DNA from: DAOPZC01 sp035353175
Lineage (GTDB): Bacteria; Verrucomicrobiota; Kiritimatiellia; RFP12; UBA1067
Reading direction: 5' to 3'
Length of the DNA: 64,000 nucleotides
NCBI GenBank assembly: GCA_035353175.1
Contig: DAOPZC010000007.1
Span: forward strand, 62,001-126,000
Part shown: piece after piece, positions 50,201 through 58,667 of the stretch
Layout: each line of letters opens with the position of its first letter
Position numbering within the stretch: the stretch's first letter is position 1
Position numbers and translations under genes: made by a program
The notes under the pieces: model-generated
The model's input: the letters and a program-made list of their open reading frames with translations, nothing else
Told to the model about the DNA's origin: nothing
Databases searched by the model: none

Positions 50201-51356
50201 TGAGGGCCGCCTGGTTGGCCGCATTGCCGAAGCGGCTCAGATAGTAGTTGAGGTTGAGCAGGCCGCCGTTGAGGTTGAGCGTCGCCCGCACCGCCGGCGA
50301 CAGGGTGTTGCCCACGCCGACGTTCCGCCCGTAGAGCTCGGCCGTCCCGTCGACCGTGAGCGTCGCCTGATGCGCCACCGTGCCCGCCGATGTGGTGATC
50401 CAAGACGCCAGCGCGACCGGGCGGTCCGGAGCGGAGAAGAGCCCGCCCGACAGATAGACCTCGCTGTAGGCGGGTGTTGCCGCCGCGATCGTCTGCGAAC
50501 CGATGTGGAACTCGCCGCCGACCTGGGCGACCTTCGGCAGATTGAACGTGCCCCCGCTCACATGGAGCAGCGCGTAGGTGGCGGCCCCGCTTCCGAGACG
50601 GTGCACGCCCGCGCCGTTGACCACGCCTTCGGCGGTCGTCGGCAGACGCACTTCTCCGCCGCCCAGCCGGTAGTAACCGTCTGCGGAGTGGCCGAGAATC
50701 CAATAGGACTCCGCGTCGAGCAGCCCGCCGGTCTGCCAGACCCGGCCCGGCGGCGCAACATAGCCGCTGATCCCCAGAACGCCGACCGTGAAGGCTCCCG
50801 CCCACGCGTTCGACGTGCCGCGCAAACGCACCGCCGCATCGTCCTCGATAAAAAGAGAGGCCGGACCGCCGGGGTAGCTCGCGCTGAAGCGGTGGCCCAC
50901 GTAAAGGCTGGCCCCGTTGGTCAGAGACAGCAGGCCCTGCTTGCGCAGCGTGACGCCGGCTTTGTAGACATAGCCGATGTAGCCGACGTTTCCTGACAGA
51001 TTCACCGTGTTCTCGAACACCGCGTTTCCGCCCATCACCCGAAAAAACTGGAGCGGCGAGACGGACGATCCCGTAAACACTTGCGCATACGGCGAAACGT
51101 CCATCGAGCCCGGATAGAAAGTCTGGACCGAAGCGGGGTTCGCCAAATGAATCGTCTGGTCGCCTCCGGTCTGTCCCGTCGTCCGCATTTGCGCCTGGTC
51201 CGCCGCCCCTGGCAGGGCGCCGCCTGACCAATACGCCGTGTTCGTCCACTCGTAGCTGCCGCCTGCGCTGGGAAGCCAAGTCCGATCTGTCGCATACGTC
51301 CCCATGACGCAGCCGGCCACGCCGCAGACACACCCGAAAAACCGGTCCATTTTCAT
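47253..51356 (-). CDS. Giant secreted beta-strand repeat protein (autotransporter-associated repeats, PATR)
   Basis: 1367 residues from 51356 (aggag at 8-9 bases; the in-frame start at 51425 is upstream of the site). Signal peptide FFGCVCGVAGCVMGTYA. Repeats of 20-25 residues rich in Gly, Asn and Ser fill the mature chain. Several units match the PATR consensus (GTWQVKQPNPFDGVVKVMDG, GGTTVLTGANTYSGATVVTN, GQGILVLEQSPTFNGKLSIV). Near the C-terminus GGSGTIAPAAGCKIVFGAGS and RLSPGGPGVIG lead to the shared 95-residue terminal module. No membrane barrel follows, so it is not a self-exporting autotransporter. It is divergent from the XylR-like regulator gene 188 bp away and is probably under its control. 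Confidence 0.8.
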   Translation of the reverse strand: MKMDRFFGCVCGVAGCVMGTYATDRTWLPSAGGSYEWTNTAYWSGGALPGAADQAQMRTTGQTGGDQTIHLANPASVQTFYPGSMDVSPYAQVFTGSSVSPLQFFRVMGGNAVFENTVNLSGNVGYIGYVYKAGVTLRKQGLLSLTNGASLYVGHRFSASYPGGPASLFIEDDAAVRLRGTSNAWAGAFTVGVLGISGYVAPPGRVWQTGGLLDAESYWILGHSADGYYRLGGGEVRLPTTAEGVVNGAGVHRLGSGAATYALLHVSGGTFNLPKVAQVGGEFHIGSQTIAAATPAYSEVYLSGGLFSAPDRPVALASWITTSAGTVAHQATLTVDGTAELYGRNVGVGNTLSPAVRATLNLNGGLLNLNYYLSRFGNAANQAALNFNGGTLYWRTQPGTGANSPLSGITNTTVFSRGGTLDTGAATIMTDTPFRTAKGYGVGAVTLLNGGSDYGAAPRVAISGGSGSNATAVAVMKRDGGVERVVVTCPGEGYLAGDTLTVSFVTTSAYGSGAQASATLSQNTPGTFRKAGSGTWQVKQPNPFDGVVKVMDGYLNLTDAGGFPALGKLQLTGGMFQSFSNQSDRVSPSAVLEIGGEGYAPVYRAVRPEDGLTNIQHFAGLAAAAGQSSLDSTGGNGVSEVHFGSYDREGALVGFTPLASNRVWFSANVLTDGSPLSPSTVSPVVAGFLTADGLNLLERDPASGYLQTATLSGTAGADNNFLVPAGVSTVSVAEANSVVFADVSSSAEFYFNTNGPAQVRSGMIVSRSRLAQVKRVGTLDGGSLTTEVAGGLVIYDRENADRRASGGYGGRYLISAALADPAADRPLAVTVAGGRFTPLSGALVRFMKANTFSGGLYLANGGVWFDGDSMLGVATGKVVAAGQCALRPSGSVLETGSQRPIEIRPNSALQLLGTAGDSQVASRIRGPISGSGYLLTGEYSGTGMKTIAEMTGDNSGFTGAYYVFGAVRAQEGAGLSTNANIRFTDNTSGFGTLDMSGAFTRPLGDGPGQVCWKAYASYGSLYGGFSAYGGPLTVNLHGDGRTLEWGSASLPSNAVVYLQNRLATHDLTFVNGMDLKGYSTPHIRVSTDVQKTATFKGVISDSVGGGTLNKGGQGILVLEQSPTFNGKLSIVSGKVRLAEGVSLNTLSEVSITGDGKALEVMGTQDVQTVSCKITGTGAVTVSDGGTTVLTGANTYSGATVVTNGSTLLVNGAHAGGGNYVVNGTLGGSGTIAPAAGCKIVFGAGSRLSPGGPGVIGTLTLGTPAATNSVELSGVTLDVDLAAQSADKVAVVGDLQIGAASVVNLLTTDAALLGSLRGTAITVCQWAGEKAGSFAKATNVRDWQVVEDLVAQTISVVYVSPGSLIKIQ

Positions 51357-51423
51357 ATCCGCTCTCCTGAACGCTTTCAAAGGATGTGAATACAGTAACA
51401 GGTGTGGCAATCCCAAACTATAC

Positions 51424-51459
51424 ACTTTTGCGGCAAATAAAACTTACTTTTTGCGACAA
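51424..51459. promoter_or_regulatory. Pair of direct repeats in the divergent promoter region
   Basis: acttttgcggcaa (51424-51436) and actttttgcgacaa (51446-51459) share the ttttgcg-caa core with a 23-base offset, about two helix turns. AraC-type regulators bind direct repeats with roughly this spacing. They lie between the giant beta-strand gene and the regulator gene. Confidence 0.45.
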
Positions 51460-51544
51460 TGCGGCTTGCGCTTCAGCCTCTTTGTCGGGTATCTTTTTCA
51501 CACTAAAGGTGCAGCAGCCGTCGCCGTTCTCCACACACGCGAAT

Positions 51545-52699
51545 ATGCCCAGATTTCTCCAGAAAATACCCCACGTGCTGGTCATCCTGCCGACCGTCCA
51601 AAAAGCCTGCCGCGACAAGCTGCAGGGCATTCTGAAATATGCCCGCATCCACGGCCCCTGGGACGTTCAGACGCTGGAAGACCATCCCTACATCGCCAGG
51701 CTCGGCGGGTTCAAGAACTGGAAGCCGGACGGCGTGATCAACGGCGACGAGGACTCGAAGGTCGACTTCCTCAGCCGCGCGCGGCGGCTTCCGGTCGTGA
51801 TGCTCGACCCTCTGTCGGCCCCTGCGAAAAAACGGTCGTCTCTCCGCCACGATTCGCGGCTGATCGCCGAAGCCGTCGCCGGCCACTTTTTGCAGGCGGG
51901 CCTCAAAAACTTCGGGTTCGTCGGGTGCGTTCCCTCATCCGCGTGGTCTCAGACGCGGGCGCGGGCATTCTCGGAGCGGCTGAAGCAGGCTGGTTTTCCC
52001 TGCCACCTTTACGAAGCCCGAAACGCGGAGGACTGGGGACTTGAACAGGGCCATATGAGCCAGTGGCTGTTGGCGTTGCCCAAGCCCTGCGGCATCATGG
52101 TGGCCGTTGATCTTCGAGCGAAGCAGGTGCTCGACACCTGCCTCGCTGCCGGCGTCCGCGTGCCGGAAGAGGTGGCGGTCGTCGGCGTGGACAACGACGA
52201 GACCCTCTGTGAGAACACTACCCCAACCCTCTCCAGCGTCCTACCCGACTTCGAGGGAGGCGGCTACCTGTCCGCCGAACTGCTCGACCGCCTGATGCGC
52301 GGCACCCAGAAGAAGCCGACCCAGCTCACCTACGGCATCAAGGAGATCGTCCAGCGGCAGTCCTCGCAGTACATCCCGCACGCCAACCGCCTCATCGCCT
52401 CAGCAGTGGAGTTCATCCGGCTCAACGCCTGCGCGGGCATCACCGTCATGGACATCGTGCAGAGCATGAACGTGTCGCGTCGCTTTGCCGAGCGGCACTT
52501 CCGCGAGGCGCGCGGCCACTCGATTCTGGACGAGATTCAGCACGTCCGCCTGGAGCGCGTCTGCGCCCTCCTGCGCGAGACCAACCTGCCCATCCGCGAC
52601 ATCGGCGAGCGCTGCGGCTACGAGACCGAAATCTACCTGAAGGTGCTTTTCAAGAAACGCTTCGGCATGACCATGCGCGAGTATCGGAACCGGCTCTGA
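51545..52699 (+). CDS. XylR-like transcriptional regulator (sugar-binding domain plus AraC helix-turn-helix)
   Basis: 384 residues from the ATG at 51545, the usual length of XylR-type regulators; the in-frame 51386 start adds 53 residues upstream of the conserved beginning (PHVLVILPTVQKACRDKLQG). The middle part resembles the LacI/periplasmic-binding fold (GIMVAVDLRAKQVLDTCLAA, VPEEVAVVGVDNDETLCENT, PTLSSVLPDFEGGG). The end is an AraC DNA-binding domain with two helix-turn-helix units (ITVMDIVQSMNVSRRFAERH, IRDIGERCGYETEIYLKVLF, FKKRFGMTMREYRNRL). It senses a sugar and acts on nearby operons. No ribosome site is clear. Confidence 0.88.
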   Translation: MPRFLQKIPHVLVILPTVQKACRDKLQGILKYARIHGPWDVQTLEDHPYIARLGGFKNWKPDGVINGDEDSKVDFLSRARRLPVVMLDPLSAPAKKRSSLRHDSRLIAEAVAGHFLQAGLKNFGFVGCVPSSAWSQTRARAFSERLKQAGFPCHLYEARNAEDWGLEQGHMSQWLLALPKPCGIMVAVDLRAKQVLDTCLAAGVRVPEEVAVVGVDNDETLCENTTPTLSSVLPDFEGGGYLSAELLDRLMRGTQKKPTQLTYGIKEIVQRQSSQYIPHANRLIASAVEFIRLNACAGITVMDIVQSMNVSRRFAERHFREARGHSILDEIQHVRLERVCALLRETNLPIRDIGERCGYETEIYLKVLFKKRFGMTMREYRNRL

Positions 52700-52713
52700 C
52701 GTCCGAGTCGGCG

Positions 52714-54135
52714 TCAGGTGGACGGCAGCAGCGTCACGCGTCCGATTTTATAGCGGCGCTGGCCGTCGTCGCCCGCGAGCGGCAGGGCGATCGCGGGCGT
52801 GCCGTCGCGTCGTCCGACCGAGATGAACACGTCGTAGGTGCCCGGGCGTGTGGCGGGCGCGATATGCCCGATGCGGAAACGCGCGGCGCTCGCGGTCGCC
52901 GGCGCTTCGCCGGCCTTGCCTGTGCGCAGGTCGCGCATGTCGAACGACTCGTCCGAGAGCACGGACACGATGCCGCCTTTGTCATCTTTGAGTGTCAACG
53001 CATAGAAGCCGCCGCCGTAGCAGGGGGCGACGCCGGCGTTGGCCCACGTGCTGGCGACCTCAAACGGCTCGCCGATTTTGACGGCGTCGGGGAATGTGAT
53101 GGAGCGCGGCATGATTCGGTACCCCAGCCTGAGGTTGATGGCCGCGATGCCGGCGGCGTGGTTCGTGTAGATCTCGTCGGGCCAGCCGTGGATCGAAAGG
53201 TAGCTGCCGCGGTTGTCTTCGACGGCCTTCAGCAGAAGGCCCGTGTCCCACGCGTTGATCTTCGTCGCCATGTGGTAGTGCTGGGTCTCAAGGATGATCG
53301 GGCGCGTCGGAGAGAAGAGCGCGGCCATATCGTCGTGGAACCAGGCCTGCGGCGCTTTGCGGCAGAAGATGCTATCGTCGCGGAAGGTCACGCCCTTTTC
53401 GAGCGCGTAGCGCATCACCGGCCAGTCGCCGGTCTTGTTGTCGTGGCCGTCGGTGTCGTCGCTCAGGCTGAGCAGCGTTTTTTTGAAGTGCTTCACGTGC
53501 AGGTCGATGTGGCGCTTGAGGCATTCGATCTCGCGGTCGTGCGGCATTTTGCTGCTGAAGAGCGTGTGACCCTCGCCGTAGAGGCCGAACGAGCCGATGT
53601 CGACGAAGGCGACATCCGGGTTGCCGTCGTAACGGGCGGCGAAGGCGGCCAGAAAGCGGTCCAGTTTGTCGAGGAAGACTGGATCGAGGCAGTCCGGATC
53701 CCAGTATCGTCCGTCCGGCGCCGGGCCCTTGAGCAGGTTCCAGCGGACCCCTTTCGCGCCGGCCTTTTCGACCCATTCGGGCGTGGCGCGCCGGTCCTGG
53801 TGCTCCGAGCAGCTGATGCGGAAGGCGACTTTACCGCCGCGCGCGATCCAGCGCTGCGCGGGGGTGTCGAGCAGCGCCCAGTTGAAGACACCTTCCTCGG
53901 GCTCCAGCGTGGCCCACTGGATCCGCAGATAGACCACGGAACAGCCCGGGAACCACGCCAGCGAATCGGATGGCTCCAGCCGTGCGCCGTACGACTTCGG
54001 GGAATTGTCGTAAAAGTGGCAGACCCAGCCCATGCCGGGATTTTGTAATGCTGCGCCGGTATCCACGGGCGTGACGGTCCACGCCCCGGCGGCGCAGGTT
54101 ATGAAGATTCCCTCCAAAACGCCTGCAAACCTCAT
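52714..54135 (-). CDS. Secreted DUF4832-like / beta-galactosidase-like protein
   Basis: 473 residues; starts four bases inside the upstream gene (ATGA), so it is coupled to the GH28-like lipoprotein gene. The leader MRFAGVLEGIFITCAAGAW is short but hydrophobic. The barrel has LQNPGMGW, VVYLRIQWATLEPEEGVFNW, RWIARGGKVAFRISC, VAFVDIGSFGLYGEGH and AGIAAINLRLGYRIM, then a small beta domain NAGVAPCYGGGFYALTLKDD characteristic of the DUF4832 region. Such proteins are likely glycoside hydrolases but no substrate is proven. A pectin or arabinogalactan side chain is possible from context. Confidence 0.65.
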   Translation of the reverse strand: MRFAGVLEGIFITCAAGAWTVTPVDTGAALQNPGMGWVCHFYDNSPKSYGARLEPSDSLAWFPGCSVVYLRIQWATLEPEEGVFNWALLDTPAQRWIARGGKVAFRISCSEHQDRRATPEWVEKAGAKGVRWNLLKGPAPDGRYWDPDCLDPVFLDKLDRFLAAFAARYDGNPDVAFVDIGSFGLYGEGHTLFSSKMPHDREIECLKRHIDLHVKHFKKTLLSLSDDTDGHDNKTGDWPVMRYALEKGVTFRDDSIFCRKAPQAWFHDDMAALFSPTRPIILETQHYHMATKINAWDTGLLLKAVEDNRGSYLSIHGWPDEIYTNHAAGIAAINLRLGYRIMPRSITFPDAVKIGEPFEVASTWANAGVAPCYGGGFYALTLKDDKGGIVSVLSDESFDMRDLRTGKAGEAPATASAARFRIGHIAPATRPGTYDVFISVGRRDGTPAIALPLAGDDGQRRYKIGRVTLLPST

Positions 54136-55631
54136 TTGACGGCATCCTTTCTTTCGGCGGCAAAACGCACGTTTTGGACGTGTGGGCCGATGGTCAGCCG
54201 TGCCGCGGCGGCGTCGCCGACCGGTTTCCCGTTAAAGCGCAGGTTCTCGACCGTCACGCCGTCGACGCCATGTTCGGCATCGAGGCCACGGAACGACGAT
54301 GGCGGCTCAAGCTGACTGATCACGTCGATGTTCTTGAAGCGCACGTTGCGGATGGTGCCGCGGGTGTCGTCTTGCGAATAGAATGTTTTGAAAATGACCA
54401 GGGTCATCAAGGCGGGACAGAAAGCCTCTTGGTCGTTGCCGGGGAAGATCTCGCCGGGTGCTTTCTGCATGCGCGGCCAGGGGTTGGTCGGGTCGATCTC
54501 CACTCGGATATTCTCGAAGCGGATGTCGCGGACCGCGGCGCGGTCGCCGTGCTGGATGTCCATCGCGATGTGCGTGGCCCGCACGATGTCGCAGTCCTCG
54601 AACGCGACGTCCGCGATTTCAGGGGCGCAGGTTTCCGCGCCGATCTCCATGGCGCGGCCCCAGTCGCACCAGAGCACGTTGCGGCTGAAGCGCAGGTTGC
54701 GTACGGGCCGTTTGTCGTACGAGGACTTCAGTCCCTTCACGACCAGCGCGTCGTCGTAGGCGCGCACGAAGCAGTCGCGCACGGTCACGTCCTGGCTGTT
54801 GCAGACATCGATGCCGTCCGCATTGTAGCGCCAGAGCCCGACGAGCTTGACGTTCGCGATGTCGACGCGCGAGCAGCCGAAGAGGCTGAAGCACCAGACG
54901 TCCGGGTCGCGCAGTACGAGGCCCTCGACCGTCACATCGGAGCAGCCGGAGAGGCGGATCGCGCCGCCGCCCTTGCCGCGCTCGGCCTGGCTCACGTCGA
55001 GCACGCCGCGTCCCGAGATGTGGAGGTTGGTGGCGTTGCTCGCCTGGAGGCTGCCGTAGACCACCGCGCCGGCGGCGAGGTAGACCGACTCGTTGCTTTT
55101 GAGCTCGATCTTGCCGGGCCGGTGCACGCCCGGCGCGAAGTAGCGCAGGCCCGGCGTGTCTGCGGCCGGCGCGGCCTTGGCGGGTGGGTTCGCGAACAGA
55201 TGCAGGGCATGGTGCCGGCCGTTGACTTCCACGATCACGGGGCCGGGTCGCGCGAGGGAGAAGCGGATGCAGTCGCCGTCGACCGCGGGCGTGATGCCGA
55301 GCGACGCGGGCCGCACGACGGCCGACTGCACCGGCCGAAGCGAGCGGACCTCGATCTGGACCGGCCCGCTCATGTCCCAACAGGCGAAGCCCGCCAGCTC
55401 GGTCTGGCCCAGCGGACGCTGGTAGCCCGGCCAGACCTGGTTGAACGGCACGGCCGAGACACGGCAGGCGAGCAGCGGCACCGGCTGGCCATTGACGCGG
55501 AGTTGTGCCTGTTCATAGACCGCTTCGCCCGCCGGCGCGGGCCAGCAGGTGGCGCTGTTTCGGTTCGCGAACATCGCGCATCCCGCCAACAGCCCAAATC
55601 CGCCTATGACGACAAAGGTCCCCCATTTCAT
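54132..55631 (-). CDS. GH28-like beta-helix lipoprotein
   Basis: 499 residues from 55631 (ggaggag at nine bases; the in-frame start at 55649 adds six residues). Lipobox LLAGC at about 20-24 predicts attachment to a membrane. A beta-sandwich (about 45-155; VNGQPVPLLACR, VEVNGRHHALHLF) precedes the right-handed helix with the GH28 elements WRYNADGIDVCNSQDVTVRD, AYDDALVVKG and MDIQHGD. These resemble the domain order of dextranase/isopullulanase-like (GH49) and polygalacturonase enzymes. It heads a two-gene operon with the DUF4832-like gene and is divergent from a large hydrolase-like gene. Confidence 0.75.
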   Translation of the reverse strand: MKWGTFVVIGGFGLLAGCAMFANRNSATCWPAPAGEAVYEQAQLRVNGQPVPLLACRVSAVPFNQVWPGYQRPLGQTELAGFACWDMSGPVQIEVRSLRPVQSAVVRPASLGITPAVDGDCIRFSLARPGPVIVEVNGRHHALHLFANPPAKAAPAADTPGLRYFAPGVHRPGKIELKSNESVYLAAGAVVYGSLQASNATNLHISGRGVLDVSQAERGKGGGAIRLSGCSDVTVEGLVLRDPDVWCFSLFGCSRVDIANVKLVGLWRYNADGIDVCNSQDVTVRDCFVRAYDDALVVKGLKSSYDKRPVRNLRFSRNVLWCDWGRAMEIGAETCAPEIADVAFEDCDIVRATHIAMDIQHGDRAAVRDIRFENIRVEIDPTNPWPRMQKAPGEIFPGNDQEAFCPALMTLVIFKTFYSQDDTRGTIRNVRFKNIDVISQLEPPSSFRGLDAEHGVDGVTVENLRFNGKPVGDAAAARLTIGPHVQNVRFAAERKDAVK

Positions 55632-55780
55632 CGTATTTCTCCTCCCCAATAATGATATTGATAAAACGAAGACACAGTATACAGGACCTCCGAATGGCCG
55701 TATACCGATTAATCGCTTGGCTGCGCCCGTTGAACGAAACTCGACCTTGCTTTTCCGCCGTGCCCATTTAAACTGAACGC

Positions 55781-58618
55781 ATGCATATAAAATATCATCA
55801 GGCCGTCGTAAGGTGGGGAGTTGTCACTTTTTTTGGGACGTGGCTTTCCTCGGCATGTTTCGCGGCGCCGCAGCCTCAGTGGATCGGCGCGTCCGCGCCT
55901 TCCCCGGACCGCGAGACGGTGTTCGTCCGCGACTTTGAACTTTCGCAGGTGCCCGTGAAGGCGTTGCTCCGGCTGAACGCGCACGACCGTTACCGCCTCG
56001 CGGTCAACGGTCGCACGGTCGGCGTGGGCGACACGCCGTGGAACGGCGAGACCTATGATGTTACGGGGCTGCTTAAGCAGGGGCCCAACACGGTGGCCGT
56101 GACGGCGGATGCGGATTTTCCGAACCCGGCGAACTGTTTCATCTGGCTGCGCCGCACGCTGCCCGCGCCCGCCCCTTTTTCGCGGCTGAGCTTCAAGACG
56201 CGCGGCGCGCGGGGGGACGAATGGCTCTACGTTGAGGCCGTTGATGACAAAGGGACGTCTTCGGGGTTCTACTGTTTGGAAAAAAAGCGCCCGGACCTGA
56301 TGCTGGGACACAGCGGCAAAGAGGCGGATCATGTCATCGAACTGGCCCAGGAACCGACGCTCGATTATCAGGGGCGGAAAATAGGGGGGGCCTCTTGCGA
56401 CTTCTCGCGCATCGTTTCCGTCGGCATCCGCATGGACCGCAAGAACGCACATGTGAATCCGGCCGGTCAGGTGGAGTTCGCGGCCGTCAAGCTGCATGGC
56501 CCTCGGGACGCGGATCTTGGCGATCTGGCGGGGTGGCGTTTGGAGCCCGGCACAGGCGAGGCGCGCCGCAGCCGGCTCGAGCGCGCGGCCGACGGGTTTT
56601 TCGTCTTGCGCTACGATTTCACCCCGGCACCCGATCCGAAGGTCGCCGTGGATCTGCGGGCGTGGGGGCCGACCGGCGAATGGGCGCGGGTCATGAGCGG
56701 AACCGGCTGGCGCGCCAACGGCGCTCCGGCGAGCGTCGTCAAAATGAAGCGGGAATCCTTCGCGTGGTCGCCGCTCGAAATCGCAGGGCCCGACGAGGCG
56801 GCCCGTCCGCCGCTGGCCGCAGCGCTGCGGCTGGATTTCGGCGACCAGCATGGGGTCGAAGACCAGCCGCAGACGGTGTGCGTGAAGGTGTGGGCGGCCG
56901 AGGCGCTGCCGGACGCGCAGGTTCAAATCCGGGCGGAAAACTGGGCCGGCAAAGAGGTGATGCGAGAGAAGGCGGCTGTCGCATGGACCGGCGCGGTCGG
57001 CTATGCGGAACTCCGCACGCCGGCGCTGGCTCGCGGGCTGTACCGCTTCGACGCGGCGCTGCCGGGCGTGACGGATCAGCGTCGCCACACCGCGCTGGCC
57101 GTGCTGGCTGCGGGCGAGACGAAAATCAGCAGCATTTTCGACACGCTGACGCCCGTAGCAAAGAAGGGCGGTCCGTTGCACGGCGTCGACACGAGCTGGA
57201 TCGAGACGCCCGCGAACCTGTTCGGGTTCCGTGATCTCGGCGTGAATTTTCTTCAGATACATCTCAGCCCGTCGCAGCTCGACAACGGCGAGTTCGTTGA
57301 CCTCTTGGCGTTCTGCAAGGCGACGGGGCTGCGCTTCGCGCTCAACAACGAGACCGCGAACTGGGTGACAAACTCGCCTACTTCCTCCGGCCGCAACCGC
57401 TTTGACGTGTCGGGCGGCTGCCACCGCTGGGACCTCGAGCCTGCGGCGCTGGACGCGGCGGCGGCCACGGGGCTGTTCGAAGGCGTGGTCTACGACGAGG
57501 GCGAGCACATGCAGCTCTGCCGCAACCGGATCGCTTTCCCGCGGGAATCGGACGGCAAGCCTTATCTTGTCGAAACCACCGGCATGACCTTGCCCGAAGC
57601 CCGCGAGGCCTTTATCGGTGCCGCGCGGCAGGTGAGCGACTACCATCGCGAGCACAAGACGCGCATGATTGTGGAGAGCGTGTTTCCCGCGCTGTGGCAT
57701 CCGCTGGCCCAGGCCGGGGTGACGCTGTGTCCGAAGCTGCTGAAGGAGGATGTCTATCCCGTGGTGCTGGCCTTGTCGCTGGGGGCGGCCAAACAGTACG
57801 ACGCCGAGCTGTGGTACACGCCCGACTTCTGGTCGATGGGCCGCTTCCCCGGCCACTCGGTCGCCAAGTACGAGGCGGCGCTGCGGCTGGCCCACGCCGC
57901 GGGCGTGGACAACGTCTACACCGAGCATTTCATGGGGATCTGCCGCGTGCGCGGGTCAACCTACGAAGTGACGGAATACGGCGCGGCGCTGCAGACCTTC
58001 CTGCGGGAGTACCTGCCGGCCCACCCGCGGAAGTACACCTATCGCGACTATGAGCCCGAGGTCGCCGTGATCCGTTTCCCGGACAGCGACTGGGGACAGG
58101 ACTCGTGCTACTACTGGAAATGCCTGTACGGCGCGTTGAACCTGGCGCCCACGCCGGAGACGGCGGAGTGGATGCAGGTTTTCAGCCTGCTGACCGGCGG
58201 CAAGAGCGATCCGCGCGCGGTGAACGCCAACAGCCGGGTCTACCCGCCCTACGAGCAGCCGCTGATGTATGCCGCGCCGCCCACGGCGGTCTACGACCAC
58301 CTCGCGGGTCCCGGATTGCTGCGCGGCGTGAACACGATCTTCCTGTGCGGCATCACCGTCTCCGCGCCGACGCTGGCGGCCGTGCAGGCGCGCGTGAAGC
58401 AGGGCGCGGTCTGTTTCGCGCCGGCCCGCCTGTGTCCCGGTGACGTGCGGAAGCAGGCGGGAACTCTGCCCGCACGCATCGCGGAGGGCAAAGGCGCGTG
58501 GGTCGTCCTCGCGGGCTTCCGCCCCGAAGACCTCGGACCCTACGAGCCGCTGCTGCCGCCGGTCGGCGACGCCCTGCGCGTGAAGTTCAAGGGCCGGACC
58601 GTCACCGTCGGGGAGTGA
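55781..58618 (+). CDS. Large secreted multidomain hydrolase-like protein of unknown family
   Basis: 945 residues with a signal peptide (VVTFFGTWLSSACFA). Residues about 30-115 are a rhamnosidase-N/GH2-type sugar-binding jelly roll (RDFELSQVPVKALLRLNAHD, YDVTGLLKQGPNTVAV). About 115-460 are further beta domains. About 460-780 are a TIM barrel (HGVDTSWIETPANLFGFRDL, FALNNETANW, GLFEGVVYDEGEHMQL, TEHFMGICRVRGSTYEVTEY) with carboxylates in VYDEGEH and TEHF. The last 150 residues are Rossmann-like (GLLRGVNTIFLCGITVSAPT), as in the trimerisation domain of GH42. No named family was recognised. Confidence 0.6.
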   Translation: MHIKYHQAVVRWGVVTFFGTWLSSACFAAPQPQWIGASAPSPDRETVFVRDFELSQVPVKALLRLNAHDRYRLAVNGRTVGVGDTPWNGETYDVTGLLKQGPNTVAVTADADFPNPANCFIWLRRTLPAPAPFSRLSFKTRGARGDEWLYVEAVDDKGTSSGFYCLEKKRPDLMLGHSGKEADHVIELAQEPTLDYQGRKIGGASCDFSRIVSVGIRMDRKNAHVNPAGQVEFAAVKLHGPRDADLGDLAGWRLEPGTGEARRSRLERAADGFFVLRYDFTPAPDPKVAVDLRAWGPTGEWARVMSGTGWRANGAPASVVKMKRESFAWSPLEIAGPDEAARPPLAAALRLDFGDQHGVEDQPQTVCVKVWAAEALPDAQVQIRAENWAGKEVMREKAAVAWTGAVGYAELRTPALARGLYRFDAALPGVTDQRRHTALAVLAAGETKISSIFDTLTPVAKKGGPLHGVDTSWIETPANLFGFRDLGVNFLQIHLSPSQLDNGEFVDLLAFCKATGLRFALNNETANWVTNSPTSSGRNRFDVSGGCHRWDLEPAALDAAAATGLFEGVVYDEGEHMQLCRNRIAFPRESDGKPYLVETTGMTLPEAREAFIGAARQVSDYHREHKTRMIVESVFPALWHPLAQAGVTLCPKLLKEDVYPVVLALSLGAAKQYDAELWYTPDFWSMGRFPGHSVAKYEAALRLAHAAGVDNVYTEHFMGICRVRGSTYEVTEYGAALQTFLREYLPAHPRKYTYRDYEPEVAVIRFPDSDWGQDSCYYWKCLYGALNLAPTPETAEWMQVFSLLTGGKSDPRAVNANSRVYPPYEQPLMYAAPPTAVYDHLAGPGLLRGVNTIFLCGITVSAPTLAAVQARVKQGAVCFAPARLCPGDVRKQAGTLPARIAEGKGAWVVLAGFRPEDLGPYEPLLPPVGDALRVKFKGRTVTVGE

Positions 58619-58667
58619 GCCTCTTCGAAGCCATCCACAAACGAAGCGTTTCTGCGCGCAGGACAAC

